Made by a program: the position numbers and the translations under genes
Part shown: one piece after another, positions 55,270 through 64,000 of the stretch
Layout of the letters: the number at the start of each line of letters is the position of its first letter
Position numbering within the stretch: position 1 is the first letter of the stretch
Assembly: GCF_000600335.2 (NCBI RefSeq)
Contig: NZ_KK088522.1
Span: forward strand, 49,740 to 113,739
Reading direction: 5' to 3'
Origin: Rubellimicrobium mesophilum DSM 19309
GTDB taxonomy: Bacteria; Pseudomonadota; Alphaproteobacteria; Rhodobacterales; Rhodobacteraceae
Length of the DNA stretch: 64,000 nucleotides
Notes under the pieces: model-generated
Told to the model about the DNA's origin: nothing
Databases searched by the model: none
Seen by the model: only the letters and a program-made list of their open reading frames with translations

Positions 55270-55420
55270 GCCGAAACTCTGTCCGCTGGCATGCAGAGAG
55301 CGCCTGGCCTCGCCGGGACGGGATCCCGCGCTCGGCTTCTTCGCCCTGACGGGGAGCGCTGTTGCAGGAGCGTGGCTGGCAGCCGTTGTCTGCCGACAGC
55401 GGTTGCCTCATGCTGACCGC

Positions 55421-55636
55421 ATGAACGGCTTCATCATCGAGACGCGGTGCGAGGATGCAAAGGCCCGTGGCGGGCAGCGAGCCATCCGCTGGATCGGGAT
55501 CATGCGATCAGCCAGGGATATGATCGCAGTGCTGCCGGGGCACAGTCCAAGCGTGGTCGATCGCGGCCCGGGCATTCTGGCGCGCGCCCGCTTTCCGGGG
55601 ATGCAGGACGGCGAGTTTCAGGAGTTCAGTGGCTGA
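55421..55636 (+). CDS. Hypothetical small protein
   Basis: 71 residues starting MNGFIIETRCEDAKARGGQR. Mixed charged sequence with FPGMQDGEFQEFSG at the end. Ribosome site not obvious. Not recognised. Confidence 0.35.
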   Translation: MNGFIIETRCEDAKARGGQRAIRWIGIMRSARDMIAVLPGHSPSVVDRGPGILARARFPGMQDGEFQEFSG

Positions 55637-55752
55637 CGGTCGCGGCGCTTGCGCGCTAACGGTGCGCCTCGCTCCCCCCTGTGCCGTCGACCTCTCCCCA
55701 CCTCAGTTCAGCCGCGCAGGATCACCGGGAGTTCCTGTCGCAGGGCCCGAGG

Positions 55753-56058
55753 TCAGTAGCCCGTACTCTCTGGGCGTGGCCGCGATTCCGTCGAGAGGCG
55801 CCACGCGAGTTGGCGTCCGTTGGCCGCCCAAGCCTTGCAGAGCGGCACGCTGGCTCGCGCCAGCTCGATGCAACTGCCGTTGCGCAACGCCTCGATAAGG
55901 CGGAACTCCTCGACCGTCCGGGCGGTGGCGGCGGAGAGCCCGAGCACCCAGGCCATGACTGGACCAGGCTGGGAGGCACCAAAAATCTCCCGGCGGCCCA
56001 GATCCGTCTCGATCCAAGTCCAGCCAAGATCTCCGACCCGCCGACCCGTCCTGTTCAC
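55753..56058 (-). CDS. Hypothetical protein, translationally coupled
   Basis: 101 residues from GTG 56058, which overlaps the stop of the upstream gene (GTGA). It contains VMAWVLGLSAATARTVEEFR and EALRNGSCIELARASVPLCK. A longer reading from ATG 56109 exists but the coupled start is preferred. Not recognised. Confidence 0.45.
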   Translation of the reverse strand: MNRTGRRVGDLGWTWIETDLGRREIFGASQPGPVMAWVLGLSAATARTVEEFRLIEALRNGSCIELARASVPLCKAWAANGRQLAWRLSTESRPRPESTGY

Positions 56059-56312
56059 GCCTTCACATCGTTCTGTGGTCCTGCTCCGGGCGTCACTCTT
56101 ATGCTCCACCCATCTGTGTCCGCGTCGACCTCCACTGGCAGGCTGAAGAGCGAGGTCCGGCCGCTCCGCCAGCAGCCCAGCGAGGCGCGCTCAAGGATGT
56201 CACGCGTCGCTGGGTCCATGACAATGGCGACCGGCGTCGCTTCGTCTTCGTGGGCGGCATAGATCGCGTGGGCGATGGCCTTTGCCAGTGAGAACGCATC
56301 AGGGTCGGGCAT
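56055..56312 (-). CDS. Hypothetical protein
   Basis: 85 residues starting MPDPDAFSLAKAIAHAIYAA, with VAIVMDPATRDILERASLGC. ATG 56348 upstream is an alternative. Middle gene of a three-gene minus-strand set. Function unknown. Confidence 0.45.
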   Translation of the reverse strand: MPDPDAFSLAKAIAHAIYAAHEDEATPVAIVMDPATRDILERASLGCWRSGRTSLFSLPVEVDADTDGWSIRVTPGAGPQNDVKA

Positions 56313-56377
56313 CAGCAGGTGGGATCTCCGGGCAACAGCGCAGAGCAAGGCTGGAGGGTCTTGGTCGGATCGGGTTC

Positions 56378-56596
56378 CTAGTGCCGCTGGCGGCTGAAGC
56401 CTTGCAGGACCGCCTCCGGCAGCCGCTTGGTGAAGCTCACGACCTTACCGCCATAGTCTGCAAAGGGGTCCGGGCAGGTCGCCCGGAGCGGCTCAGGGCT
56501 GACCTGGCTCAGCGCTTGCTCTGGGGCCAGGCCCATGGCCTCGCGCATAAGGGCGTCCAGCTCGTCGTGAGGGTCATGGGCGTGGACAAGCGACAT
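56378..56596 (-). CDS. Hypothetical small protein
   Basis: 72 residues starting MSLVHAHDPHDELDALMREA. GGAG lies upstream of the ATG. Helical N-terminal half and a basic tail (VSFTKRLPEAVLQGFSRQRH). Function unknown. Confidence 0.45.
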   Translation of the reverse strand: MSLVHAHDPHDELDALMREAMGLAPEQALSQVSPEPLRATCPDPFADYGGKVVSFTKRLPEAVLQGFSRQRH

Positions 56597-56930
56597 CAGG
56601 AGGACTCCGGACTCAAGAGAAGGGACGTAGGGCAGCGATCCGCCGCGGCGGCGACACGCTGGCAGGTCTGATGCCCGAACAGGGCACAGAAGTGACCGTC
56701 GGACGCCGAGAGAGAGACGCTCGTCGGGCATCTCTTGCCACTCCGAGAAGATCGCGCTGAGCCGGCAAAGCGGGGAGCGGACAATCCAACGCCATGGAAG
56801 CCGTCATCGCGGGCCGGCTGTAGGGCGAGGGCTCTTGTCTTGTTGGCCGGCCGGAACGGGTCTTCTCCGTTCGCGGTTGACGCTCGGGGGGCTGAGGGCC
56901 GCCCGGTGTCGTGACCGTCAGGAGTTCGCC

Positions 56931-57164
56931 ATGTCCCGAGCGACGACCTTGGATGCGTGGTGCTTTGGTTGCGCCGCTGGATGGGACGGCTCGCCCGCCG
57001 AGGCGAACCCCTGCACGGATCGCCCCGATCTCGCCCGAGCATGGGACAAGGGTTGGCGGCTGAGCCGGACGGCGAGGCACCGCGGCCTGCCTCGCGCGCT
57101 GGACGACCCGGCCGCCTCCCGGCCGCCTGACCTGGAGAGCCGAAGGGCCTGCTCGCCGACATGA
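56931..57164 (+). CDS. Ribosome-modulation-factor-like small protein
   Basis: 77 residues. The segment FGCAAGWDGSPAEANPC then RPDLARAWDKGWRLSR has the G-W-x-G...NP......AW..GW layout of the Rmf/CrpP-like family. That family includes the E. coli factor that dimerises resting ribosomes. AGGAG lies nine bases before ATG 56931. The tail of about 30 residues is longer than usual. Similarity is by pattern only, so a ribosome role is tentative. Confidence 0.5.
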   Translation: MSRATTLDAWCFGCAAGWDGSPAEANPCTDRPDLARAWDKGWRLSRTARHRGLPRALDDPAASRPPDLESRRACSPT

Positions 57165-57227
57165 CCGGCGCGTCCCTTCGCTGATGCTGCTCCATTCCAT
57201 CCTGACCCCCAACCCTGGAGATCCCTC

Positions 57228-57527
57228 ATGGCCGATGCGTCCGACGAGCTCGGCGTTGTCTTTGTCGACAACCCGATGGCCCCCGACCTGTTCGTGGATG
57301 GCGTCTCGGGGTTCTTCTTTCGGAACGGGAGCGTCCGCATAACCTTCCACTCGTCAAGGGCGAAGCACACCGCTCCGCCGGGGCCGATCAGCAACGTCGT
57401 GGTCGGACGCCTCGTCATGCCGGTCGATGCCGCGGAACACATGGCGCGGCAGATCCTGGAGGCTCTGGAGCGGCGCAGGGCCGAACCCGCTCCGTCTCCC
57501 TCCCAGGCGAGCCCCAAGGGGCACTAG
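57228..57527 (+). CDS. Conserved hypothetical protein
   Basis: 99 residues. FVDNPMAPDLFVDGVSGFFF, RNGSVRITFHSSRAKHTAPP and NVVVGRLVMPVDAAEHMARQ form a compact beta-alpha pattern I recognise from short unknown proteins of proteobacteria (DUF3467-like in feel). TGGAG precedes the ATG. Function unknown. Confidence 0.55.
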   Translation: MADASDELGVVFVDNPMAPDLFVDGVSGFFFRNGSVRITFHSSRAKHTAPPGPISNVVVGRLVMPVDAAEHMARQILEALERRRAEPAPSPSQASPKGH

Positions 57528-57539
57528 TTCGTCGTTGCG

Positions 57540-57705
57540 CTCGGCGCCCCGGCCAGCCGCGACAGCGTGTCGTGGCGGGGTGCGACCAGGAGACGAGGAC
57601 GAGCAGAGAGGTGAGGGGCGGGGCACGAGCAGGCCGAGGGGGCGCCCGCTGCATTCAGAGGCCGACCGAGAATGAGGCCGAAGAGAGCTCCTCGGTCCGG
57701 GAGAG
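57540..57705. repeat. Dispersed repeat of about 165 bp, copy 2
   Basis: Counterpart of 46394-46555. It starts a few bases after the stop of the conserved hypothetical gene. Confidence 0.7.
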
Positions 57706-57929
57706 CCCTCCTTGGCCCGCATCACGCCACCTCTCAGGCGCCTGCCGGCCATCACCTCACCGCACTTGCGAAGGACAAGGACACTGCGCCCCAGTTCTGC
57801 GGGGCGGCACTTGGGCGTGAACGTGAGTGGCCCCGGGGCCGGTTCGCCTCCCGGCTCTCGGGGTTCTCACAACCACTCGTTTCCTACGAAACGGGGTGGA
57901 CGTTCGGCTGAGAAAGGTCAGCGTCAAGG

Positions 57930-58208
57930 ATGGATGAGGTCTTCAGGGACATGACCGCCACCCTCAGCGAGGCGCGGCACGCCGTGGAGCAGGAGCTGGC
58001 GGGCATGGCGCGGGCGCCGGATAGGAGCCGGCTAGCGCGGCTCGGCCAATCGGTGGGCGAGCTCTCGTTCGGTGCCGACGCGCTTCTGGTCAGGATGCTG
58101 GAGCGTGACGCGGACGACGCTCTCGTGAATGCGGCTGAGACGCTCGTGGACTTCTTCCGCGACACCGACGAGCAGATCGCCGCACAGCTCGACGCGGGCC
58201 CGGGGTGA
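57930..58208 (+). CDS. Hypothetical helical protein
   Basis: 92 residues starting MDEVFRDMTATLSEARHAVE. Continuous amphipathic helices and acidic overall. AAGG stands just ahead of the ATG. Not recognised. Confidence 0.45.
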   Translation: MDEVFRDMTATLSEARHAVEQELAGMARAPDRSRLARLGQSVGELSFGADALLVRMLERDADDALVNAAETLVDFFRDTDEQIAAQLDAGPG

Positions 58209-58401
58209 GGGTCAGGACGCGAACGGCTCGTGCCGGCATGTGCGCTGTCACTTGTCAGCCGTTCGTAGGACCTTCGCCGCTGATCCCTGAGGAACCGCTC
58301 CACAGGAAGCCTTGTCGCAAGGGGTCATGGCGGGCTGCCCTTCAAAGGTAGCGACCTTCCGGACGCCAGCAGAGGCAGGCCTGGAGTGGAACGGCGGGGG
58401 C

Positions 58402-58572
58402 CTAGTCGTCCGCCGGCGCTGTCAGCTGTGGGGTGCCGGCCATGCGGTCGCCCACCGACCCTGCGAACGCCAGCCCGACCATCAGGACAAAGATGAGCAG
58501 GAGCGGCGCGACCCCGTCCCTGTGCCCCTGCGGATTTCCCTCGGTTGCCGCTCGTTTCCCCAACCGGACCAT
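58402..58572 (-). CDS. Small single-helix membrane protein
   Basis: 56 residues: a basic polar start (MVRLGKRAATEGNPQGHRDG) and one helix (VAPLLLIFVLMVGLAFAG). GGGAGGG lies eight bases before ATG 58572. Function unknown. Confidence 0.45.
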   Translation of the reverse strand: MVRLGKRAATEGNPQGHRDGVAPLLLIFVLMVGLAFAGSVGDRMAGTPQLTAPADD

Positions 58573-59489
58573 GACAGGCCCTCCCACCCGACAATGTCAC
58601 TCACCCGGAGGCCGCCTCGCCTTAGCCGTCCTAAGCAACCATCAGCCTGTTCGCTTCAGGCGAGGCAGGCTGACGAACGTCCTGCCAGTGGCTGCCGGAT
58701 GACGGCTGAGCGCGGAGTGCTCCCGTGCGAACAGCCTACACCCGCCGGACATGCCGACCTAGGGAAAGGCACCCGAGCGCGGCTGCGTGCATGATTTTCA
58801 ACCATACGGTGCAAGGCTCGCCCCCGCGCGGCTCGCGTCCTGTAGTGCGGGGGCTGGTCCGCCCGATCGGCCGCAGGAAAGTCGCGGCCGACCCTCGGAG
58901 TGGGGCTAACATTACCCGCTCGGGGTGTTTACGAAGTCGAGTGACTGCCCTCGTACCCCGAGAGATGGCCACCTCAAGGGCGATTCCCCAGCGCCGCTTG
59001 GCGGCCGGTGCAGAGGTATTGCCGCCTGCTGGAGGGTTGTGCTCTGGCATCTTCCGCTTGGGAGGGACGCGACGGACTCCCAGCCGGAAAATACTACGCC
59101 ACGGGCATCCCGGGCCAGGGTTCATCTCAGCGGCGACCCCGCCCCTGAGCTGTGGGAAGGACCCAGCGCGGGGGCGGGGTCACTGCCGTCGAGCGAAGGT
59201 CTAATGACTCGGCGGCTTGTGCCCCTAGGGCTTCGACAGGCCACGAGAGGAAACGGTGGAAGCAGCGAGGGGTGCGAGGAGGGAGCTGGCTTGGTGCGGA
59301 GGGTCGCACTTCGGGAGAAGGGGGGATCTCGTGCCTACTCCGGCTCGGGAAACCCTCGGGCCGCTTTGCCCTCTGCGGTTGGCATTTCTTCTGATTGTCA
59401 GGGCTGTCAACGCTCGCCTCGCTCCCGGCATTCTGGCCGGGAGCGGGGTCATGGCGGCCAGCCCGCTGACCTGCTGGCCGGCAGCCAAG
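58573..59489. other. Long region without a confident gene
   Basis: Many G-rich stretches but no frame with good support. The right end has a terminator hairpin for the GH16-RTX gene. Confidence 0.4.
59421..59444 (-). terminator. Hairpin after the GH16-RTX gene
   Basis: GCTCCCGGC and GCCGGGAGC arms enclose a six-base loop, 46 bases beyond the stop at 59490. No T run. Confidence 0.5.
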
Positions 59490-61862
59490 TCACAGCAGCA
59501 GGTCGCTCGTGTCCAAGGCGTGAATGCTGTTCACCTGGATCTCGAAATCAGCCTTGCCATCGCCGGTGACGTCGCCCTTGAGGATGACGTTGGAGGTGTT
59601 GATGACCTCCCAGAGCCCGAAGGCCCTCGCCGTCGTGCCGCCCCACGCGAAGGCCTGATCGCCCGCAAGGCTGGCGTTGGCGTCGATGCCGCGCAGGTCG
59701 ATATCGTCCACCCCGTGCACGAATCCGTTGACGATGTCCCGCTGGGCGGCGCCCATGGCGCTCTCCGCGACCGAGTTGAAGATGAAGAGGTCGCGTACGT
59801 TGTCGGCTCCGCCCGCCAGGAGGTCGCGCCCGAGCCCGCCGATCAGCGTGTCGGCGCCGGCCTGCCCGCGCAGCGCATCATTGCCAGCGCCACCCTTGAG
59901 GGTGTTCGCGAGCTCGTTGCCGTAGATGATGTCCGCTCCGGAGGAGCCCTCGACATCCTCGATGTTGCGGATGACATCGGTGCCGAGACCCGTGACTTGT
60001 CGGGCGATGGAGATACCCAGGTTGACGGTCACGCCGGCGCTGCCCGTGGCAACCAGACAGTCGCGACCCGTACCGCCGTCAATGACGTCATCGCCGGCAT
60101 CCAGGCTGATGCGGTCGTTGCCTGCGCCGCCATTCAGATGGTCGAGACCCCGGGCGCCAAGAAGAATATCGTCGCCGCCGAGCGCGTTGATTACATCGTC
60201 GCCGTCGGTGCCCTGAAGAGAATTCGCGCCGTCGTCCCCCAGGATCTCGCTATCTTGGCCTCCCCCGATGATCGGGTCCGGGCTCCCATCGTCGATCGGG
60301 GGGCTGTCCGGCAAGGGTTCCTCGGGCGGAGGGGTGTCGGGCAGCGGGCTGTCGGGCGGGACGATCGGCGTGCCGCTTGCATCGCCGTCGGTGAGGACGT
60401 CTCCCGCGCCAAGGCCCCCAGCGCCGTTGACCTGGATCTCGAAATCCGCAACGCCGTCGCCGGTGACGTCGCCCTTCAAAACGACGATGGAGGAGCCCAC
60501 CGCCTGCCAGAGCCCAAAGGCCTTGGCCGTGGTGCCGCCCCAGAGGAATGCTTGGTCACCCGCCAGTGTGGCGTTGGCGTCGATAGAGCGCAGGTCGATG
60601 TCGTCGATGCCCCGGACGAAGCCGTTGATGACGTCCCGTTGGGTGGCGCCCACCGCGCTCTCCGCAACCGAGTTGAAGACGAAAAGGTCTCGAACAGTGT
60701 CCGTACCGCCCGACATCACATCGCGCCCGAGCCCCCCGAGGAGCGTGTCGGCCCCGCCCTGCGCACGTAGTGTGTCGTTGCCGGCCCTGCCATTGAGGAT
60801 GTTGGCGTCGGCATTGCCATAGACGGTGTCCGCACCTGAGCCGCCCTGCACGTTCTCGATGCCGCGGATCACGTCAGTGCCGAAACCTGTGGCCTGAGCG
60901 CTTTGGATGCCAAGGTTGACGGTGACGGCAACATCGGCCCCCGACGCGTCGAGCCAGTCGTTGCCCGCGCCGCCGTTGACGTAGTCGTTGCCGAGATCCA
61001 GGCTCAGCGTGTCGTTGCCGGCGCCGCCCTTCATGCGGTCGATGCCCCGACCGCCCACGAGGGTGTCGTCGCCGCCGAAGGCGTCGATCACGTTGCGTCC
61101 GCTGGTGCCCGTCAGCACGTTCGCGCCGTCGTCGCCCAGGAGCGGCGTGGGCCCGGAGACGTCGCCGTCGCGGACGCTGGCGTCCAGAATGCGTCCGACG
61201 ATCGGCGAGGACAGGGGCGTGTAGGTGCCGGCCCAGTCGTTGATGCGCGAGTCCCCGGCCCAGAGGTTGACGATGCTGCGCAACTGGCCCGTGTACCAGA
61301 TGCCGCCCGGCATGTCGTCGCCGCTGAAGTAGGCCACTGGGGTGTCGTCCACCCGGAACACCGCGCCCTTGCCGGTCAGCGTGATCTCGTAGTCATGCAC
61401 GGCCGCCGCGGCATCGAAGCCGAGGTCGACTACAGTGTTCTCAAGGTTGGTAATGTGCTGGCCGGCGGCGTTCGCCATGTGCACGGTCACTTGCACCCTC
61501 GTGGTGTCCCGGCCCACGAACTCCCAGTCGAACTCGAGCGTCTTCTGATCCTTGCCACCCGCCGCCATGGCGAACATACCGAACACCGTGCCGCTCGCCA
61601 TGCGGGGCGCCTGCGCGGTCCACTCGAAGGTGCCCACATCGGCGATCGCGCCCGAGCGGATCTCGCCCCCCGTGGCCTTGGTCGAGCCGTCCGAGGCCGC
61701 GCCCAGACTAACCTCGGCCGCGCCGTCCGCAGCAATGCGTACGCGGTCACGCGTCCAGGTGGTGATGGGCGTGAGCCACCCAGCGTTCCACTCCGAGACT
61801 TGCCAGTCGCCCGTCGTGAAGTGCTGGCCCGCGTAGACCAGGTCATAGTTGGTGCTAAACAT
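59490..61862 (-). CDS. Type I secreted GH16-like RTX protein with duplicated module
   Basis: 790 residues. Residues 1-235 resemble a GH16 beta-glucanase fold: GTFEWTAQAPRMASGTVFGM, the catalytic-type motif TLEFDWEFVG (ExDxxE variant) and DDMPGGIWYTGQLRSIVNLW. Two copies of a module of about 240 residues follow, each with RTX repeats (GGAGNDTLSLDLGNDYVNGG), FVFNSVAESAVGATQRDVIN and a GDVTGDGVADFEIQVNG repeat. A Pro/Asp-rich linker joins them. Known relatives such as rhizobial ExsH cut exopolysaccharide. Substrate here is unproven. No signal peptide, so type I export is likely. Confidence 0.8.
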   Translation of the reverse strand: MFSTNYDLVYAGQHFTTGDWQVSEWNAGWLTPITTWTRDRVRIAADGAAEVSLGAASDGSTKATGGEIRSGAIADVGTFEWTAQAPRMASGTVFGMFAMAAGGKDQKTLEFDWEFVGRDTTRVQVTVHMANAAGQHITNLENTVVDLGFDAAAAVHDYEITLTGKGAVFRVDDTPVAYFSGDDMPGGIWYTGQLRSIVNLWAGDSRINDWAGTYTPLSSPIVGRILDASVRDGDVSGPTPLLGDDGANVLTGTSGRNVIDAFGGDDTLVGGRGIDRMKGGAGNDTLSLDLGNDYVNGGAGNDWLDASGADVAVTVNLGIQSAQATGFGTDVIRGIENVQGGSGADTVYGNADANILNGRAGNDTLRAQGGADTLLGGLGRDVMSGGTDTVRDLFVFNSVAESAVGATQRDVINGFVRGIDDIDLRSIDANATLAGDQAFLWGGTTAKAFGLWQAVGSSIVVLKGDVTGDGVADFEIQVNGAGGLGAGDVLTDGDASGTPIVPPDSPLPDTPPPEEPLPDSPPIDDGSPDPIIGGGQDSEILGDDGANSLQGTDGDDVINALGGDDILLGARGLDHLNGGAGNDRISLDAGDDVIDGGTGRDCLVATGSAGVTVNLGISIARQVTGLGTDVIRNIEDVEGSSGADIIYGNELANTLKGGAGNDALRGQAGADTLIGGLGRDLLAGGADNVRDLFIFNSVAESAMGAAQRDIVNGFVHGVDDIDLRGIDANASLAGDQAFAWGGTTARAFGLWEVINTSNVILKGDVTGDGKADFEIQVNSIHALDTSDLLL

Positions 61863-63163
61863 GGGTCCCCCTCTCGCGGCCGAGTCCCGTTCGGCCGGTG
61901 GGCAAAGGGAGGCGTCTTGGCATGTCGGGAGAGAGGCGCAGATGTGACCCGGGCGTGGAGCCCGCCTTAACTGCGCCCCAATTCCCCTGAATTGCGTCTC
62001 ACGTCGGCGAGACTCCGCTTACCAGGGGCCGCGGCTCGGCAAGCCCGACAGAGTGCCGCTTGGGCCCCGTCTCTTGGTTCAATGTGGCGACCGGAGGTCG
62101 CAGCAGTAACCAGTCGAGGGTGTCAGCAGAGCAGCCGGGGTCATAGATCGGGCCTGTGGTGCGAACGGGGGTTGGAAGGAGCCGCGCGGTGTCGGGGACT
62201 TGCGGCTCCCTCCTGTCGCTCTAGGGGAAACAATGATGCTATTGATAGCTGATTGTGCCGCATTTGCGGCACAATGAAGACCCCGCTGTGTCCCTGCTAT
62301 GCTCTGGTCAGGTGAATGGCTGCCGACAAAGCCCATGCGCCAGCGCCAGATTCACCAGGGAGAGCATAGCCACCTCTTAAGAACCCGCAGTTCCACTCTG
62401 GTCACAGCCATCCCATCCCGTGCCGCCGTACCCCCGGCGCCTTCTTTCGGCAGCTTTCGCTGAGGGAGTGCGTCGGTGCGCCGGAGGTGCGGACCGGGCT
62501 CGCCGCACCACGCCACAGTGCGCAGCATCTCGAGTGCGCGGCGCTTGCAGGCCTTGCGGATGGTGAAGGGGAGCCTTGCGCGGGAATGGCATGCGAACTC
62601 CCCTTGGCAGCAGGTGTCGAAAGACGCGAATGCCTCGCCGGTTCTGTATGCGGCTCGCTGCTCTGAAGGGACACCACCCCCTGTGCTCGCTCAGGGGAGG
62701 AGCGGCACAGGGGGGTTGAGGTCGCTGCCGGCAGGGAAACGTTGGGACAGTCCCTGGACGGCGTTTCGTCGCTCGACGCGGGTCACGACAAACCCTCTTT
62801 CAGGAACTCTCGTGTGCTCCGGCCGGTTCCGGGCCGAAGCCGACAAAGTCCGAGCAGATCAGCATTCTCCGGACAATGAGTTCAGTCAGCGTCTAGGCCT
62901 GAGTTGGCGAAGTCTCGCGCAAGTACTTGCTGGCATTGGGCAAGGCTCCGCTGTGGCCGGTCGGTGACATGGACTTGGGTGCTGCTACCCAATAGTCCCG
63001 ATCACACCGGTGCGGAGGGACAGCTGCATCGGCTTCAACAGAAACACGACGATCCGAGGCTGACGCTCCTCGGGGACAACTTTTTGCGCCTTGAGCCCAG
63101 CGCATCGGCTGGGCTCGCCCGGGCCCTCCGGCCCGGTGGACGACCGCTGCCAAAGGGGAACCC
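61863..63163. other. Long intergenic region between divergent paralogues
   Basis: 1.3 kb without a supported gene. It holds the promoters of both GH16-RTX genes and a strong palindrome at 62252. The part 62380-62720 has structured-looking G/C-rich segments on both strands but no named RNA was identified. Confidence 0.45.
62252..62275. promoter_or_regulatory. Perfect palindrome, candidate operator
   Basis: ATTGTGCCGC and GCGGCACAAT arms with an ATTT centre. It lies 390 bp upstream of the minus-strand gene and 890 bp from the plus-strand gene. It could be an operator or a transcript hairpin. Confidence 0.45.
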
Positions 63164-64000
63164 ATGTTCGACACCAACAACGACCTGGTCTTCGGGGGCC
63201 AGAGCTACACGAGCGGCGACTGGCAGGTCTCGGACTGGGACGCCGGAGCGCTCAGCTACATCACCAACTGGTCGCGCGACCGGGTGCGCATCGCCGCGGA
63301 CGGCGCCGCCGAGGTGAGCCTGGGCTCGGCCGCGCCCGGCTCCTACAACGCCACCGGCGGCGAGATGCGCTCGGGCGAGACCGCCGACGTCGGCACCTTC
63401 GAGTGGGCCGCGCAGGCGCCGCAGATGAAGTCGGGCACCGTCTTCGGCATGTTCGCCATCGCGGCGGGAGGCAACGACCAGCGCACGCTCGAGTTCGACT
63501 GGGAGTTCGTGGGCGCCGACACCCGGCACGTGCAAGTCACGGTGCACATGGAGAACAGCGCCGGCAAGCACATCCGCAACCTGGACCGCACGATGGTGGA
63601 TCTCGGCTTCAACGCCGCCGCCAAGGCGCACAAGTACGACATCACACTCACCGGCAAGAGCGCGGTCTTCCGGGTGGACGGCGGAGCGGTGGCCACCTTC
63701 GACGCCTCCGACATGCCCGGCGGCGTCTGGTACAGCGGCAACCTGCGCAGCGTCGTCAACCTGTGGGCGGGCGACTCGCGCTACAACACCTGGTCCGGCG
63801 TCTACTCGCCTCTGTCTTCACCCATCAAGGCGCGCATCGTCGACGCCAGCGTGCGCGATGGCGACGTGTCCAGCACGCCACCGTCGCAGGGCACCAGCGG
63901 CGCCGACATTCTCAAAGGCACCAACGGCAACGACGTCTTGAGTGGGTTGGGTGGCAACGACTCGCTCGCCGGCGGCCTCGGCAACGACAAGCTGTATGGC
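63164..64000 (+). CDS. GH16-like RTX protein, 5' part (runs off the right edge)
   Basis: 279 residues visible, no stop before the edge. AAAGGGGA precedes ATG 63164. It parallels the divergent protein: TGDWQVS becomes SGDWQVSDWDAG, then GTFEWAAQAPQMKSGTVFGM, TLEFDWEFVGADTRHVQVTV and SDMPGGVWYSGNLRSVVNLW. RTX repeats begin at the edge (GGNDSLAGGLGNDKLYG). It is a paralogue of the 59490-61862 gene and probably a second secreted glycanase-like protein. Confidence 0.8.
   Translation, partial: MFDTNNDLVFGGQSYTSGDWQVSDWDAGALSYITNWSRDRVRIAADGAAEVSLGSAAPGSYNATGGEMRSGETADVGTFEWAAQAPQMKSGTVFGMFAIAAGGNDQRTLEFDWEFVGADTRHVQVTVHMENSAGKHIRNLDRTMVDLGFNAAAKAHKYDITLTGKSAVFRVDGGAVATFDASDMPGGVWYSGNLRSVVNLWAGDSRYNTWSGVYSPLSSPIKARIVDASVRDGDVSSTPPSQGTSGADILKGTNGNDVLSGLGGNDSLAGGLGNDKLYG

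Noticed and set aside
62380..62720. A group II intron or other ribozyme, suggested by a GTGCGCC start and paired-looking segments.
   Set aside because: No reverse transcriptase gene and no recognisable domain V were found, so there is not enough to call it.

Overview
The window looks like a chromosomal segment of a GC-rich alphaproteobacterium of the Rhodobacterales (Rhodobacteraceae-type). The best evidence is the gene order photolyase - cfa - trgA - trgB - cysK between about 12.9 and 18.3 kb, which recalls the tellurite-resistance locus known from Rhodobacter. An extensin-family protein, a DUF1127 protein and several RTX proteins fit the same group. The genus cannot be fixed from the sequence alone.

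Left part (1-21.9 kb) is compact core genome: the end of an NCS1 permease, a cupredoxin, mmsA with a divergent LysR regulator, a CBS protein with coaD, a DUF1127 protein, an L,D-transpeptidase/extensin pair for the cell wall, an M20 amidohydrolase with speB and an orphan polyamine-type binding protein, an AcuI-like reductase, a PLP enzyme, the light/oxidant/tellurite block (phr, cfa, trgA, trgB, cysK), a large MscS channel and an M35 protease. It ends at an intact tRNA-Ser(GGA). Six of these genes would be full length if single G/C-run bases were added or removed, which looks more like sequencing indels than gene decay.

Middle part (21.9-42.2 kb) is accessory DNA. A 15-bp copy of the tRNA-Ser 3' end occurs again at 42223-42237, next to a tyrosine integrase gene, so 21905-42237 is probably one integrative element of about 20.3 kb. 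Its cargo is an RTX/cadherin-like protein, a serine hydrolase, a DNA methyltransferase remnant, a secreted protein, a TadG-like protein, an IS5-type insertion with a clean 9-bp target duplication, a glycosyltransferase, and an RTX protein with 27-residue repeats. The backbone near the integrase has two versions of a winged-helix, replication-protein-like gene, one broken and one intact. Each has its own version of a GTGACG repeat at its 3' end. A coupled operon of tiny paralogous proteins, an HNH protein and an AlpA-type regulator are also present.

Right part (42.2-64 kb) is also accessory. It has a serine recombinase with its usual DUF2924 and DUF3489 partners, an IS6-family copy fused to the start of that operon, poorly conserved DNA with a dispersed repeat of about 165 bp, an OmpA-like protein, many small unknown genes (one like ribosome modulation factor), a metallo-beta-lactamase-fold hydrolase divergent from a TetR regulator, a repeat-rich RTX-related protein, and two divergent paralogous GH16-like RTX proteins. 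The second of these runs off the right edge.
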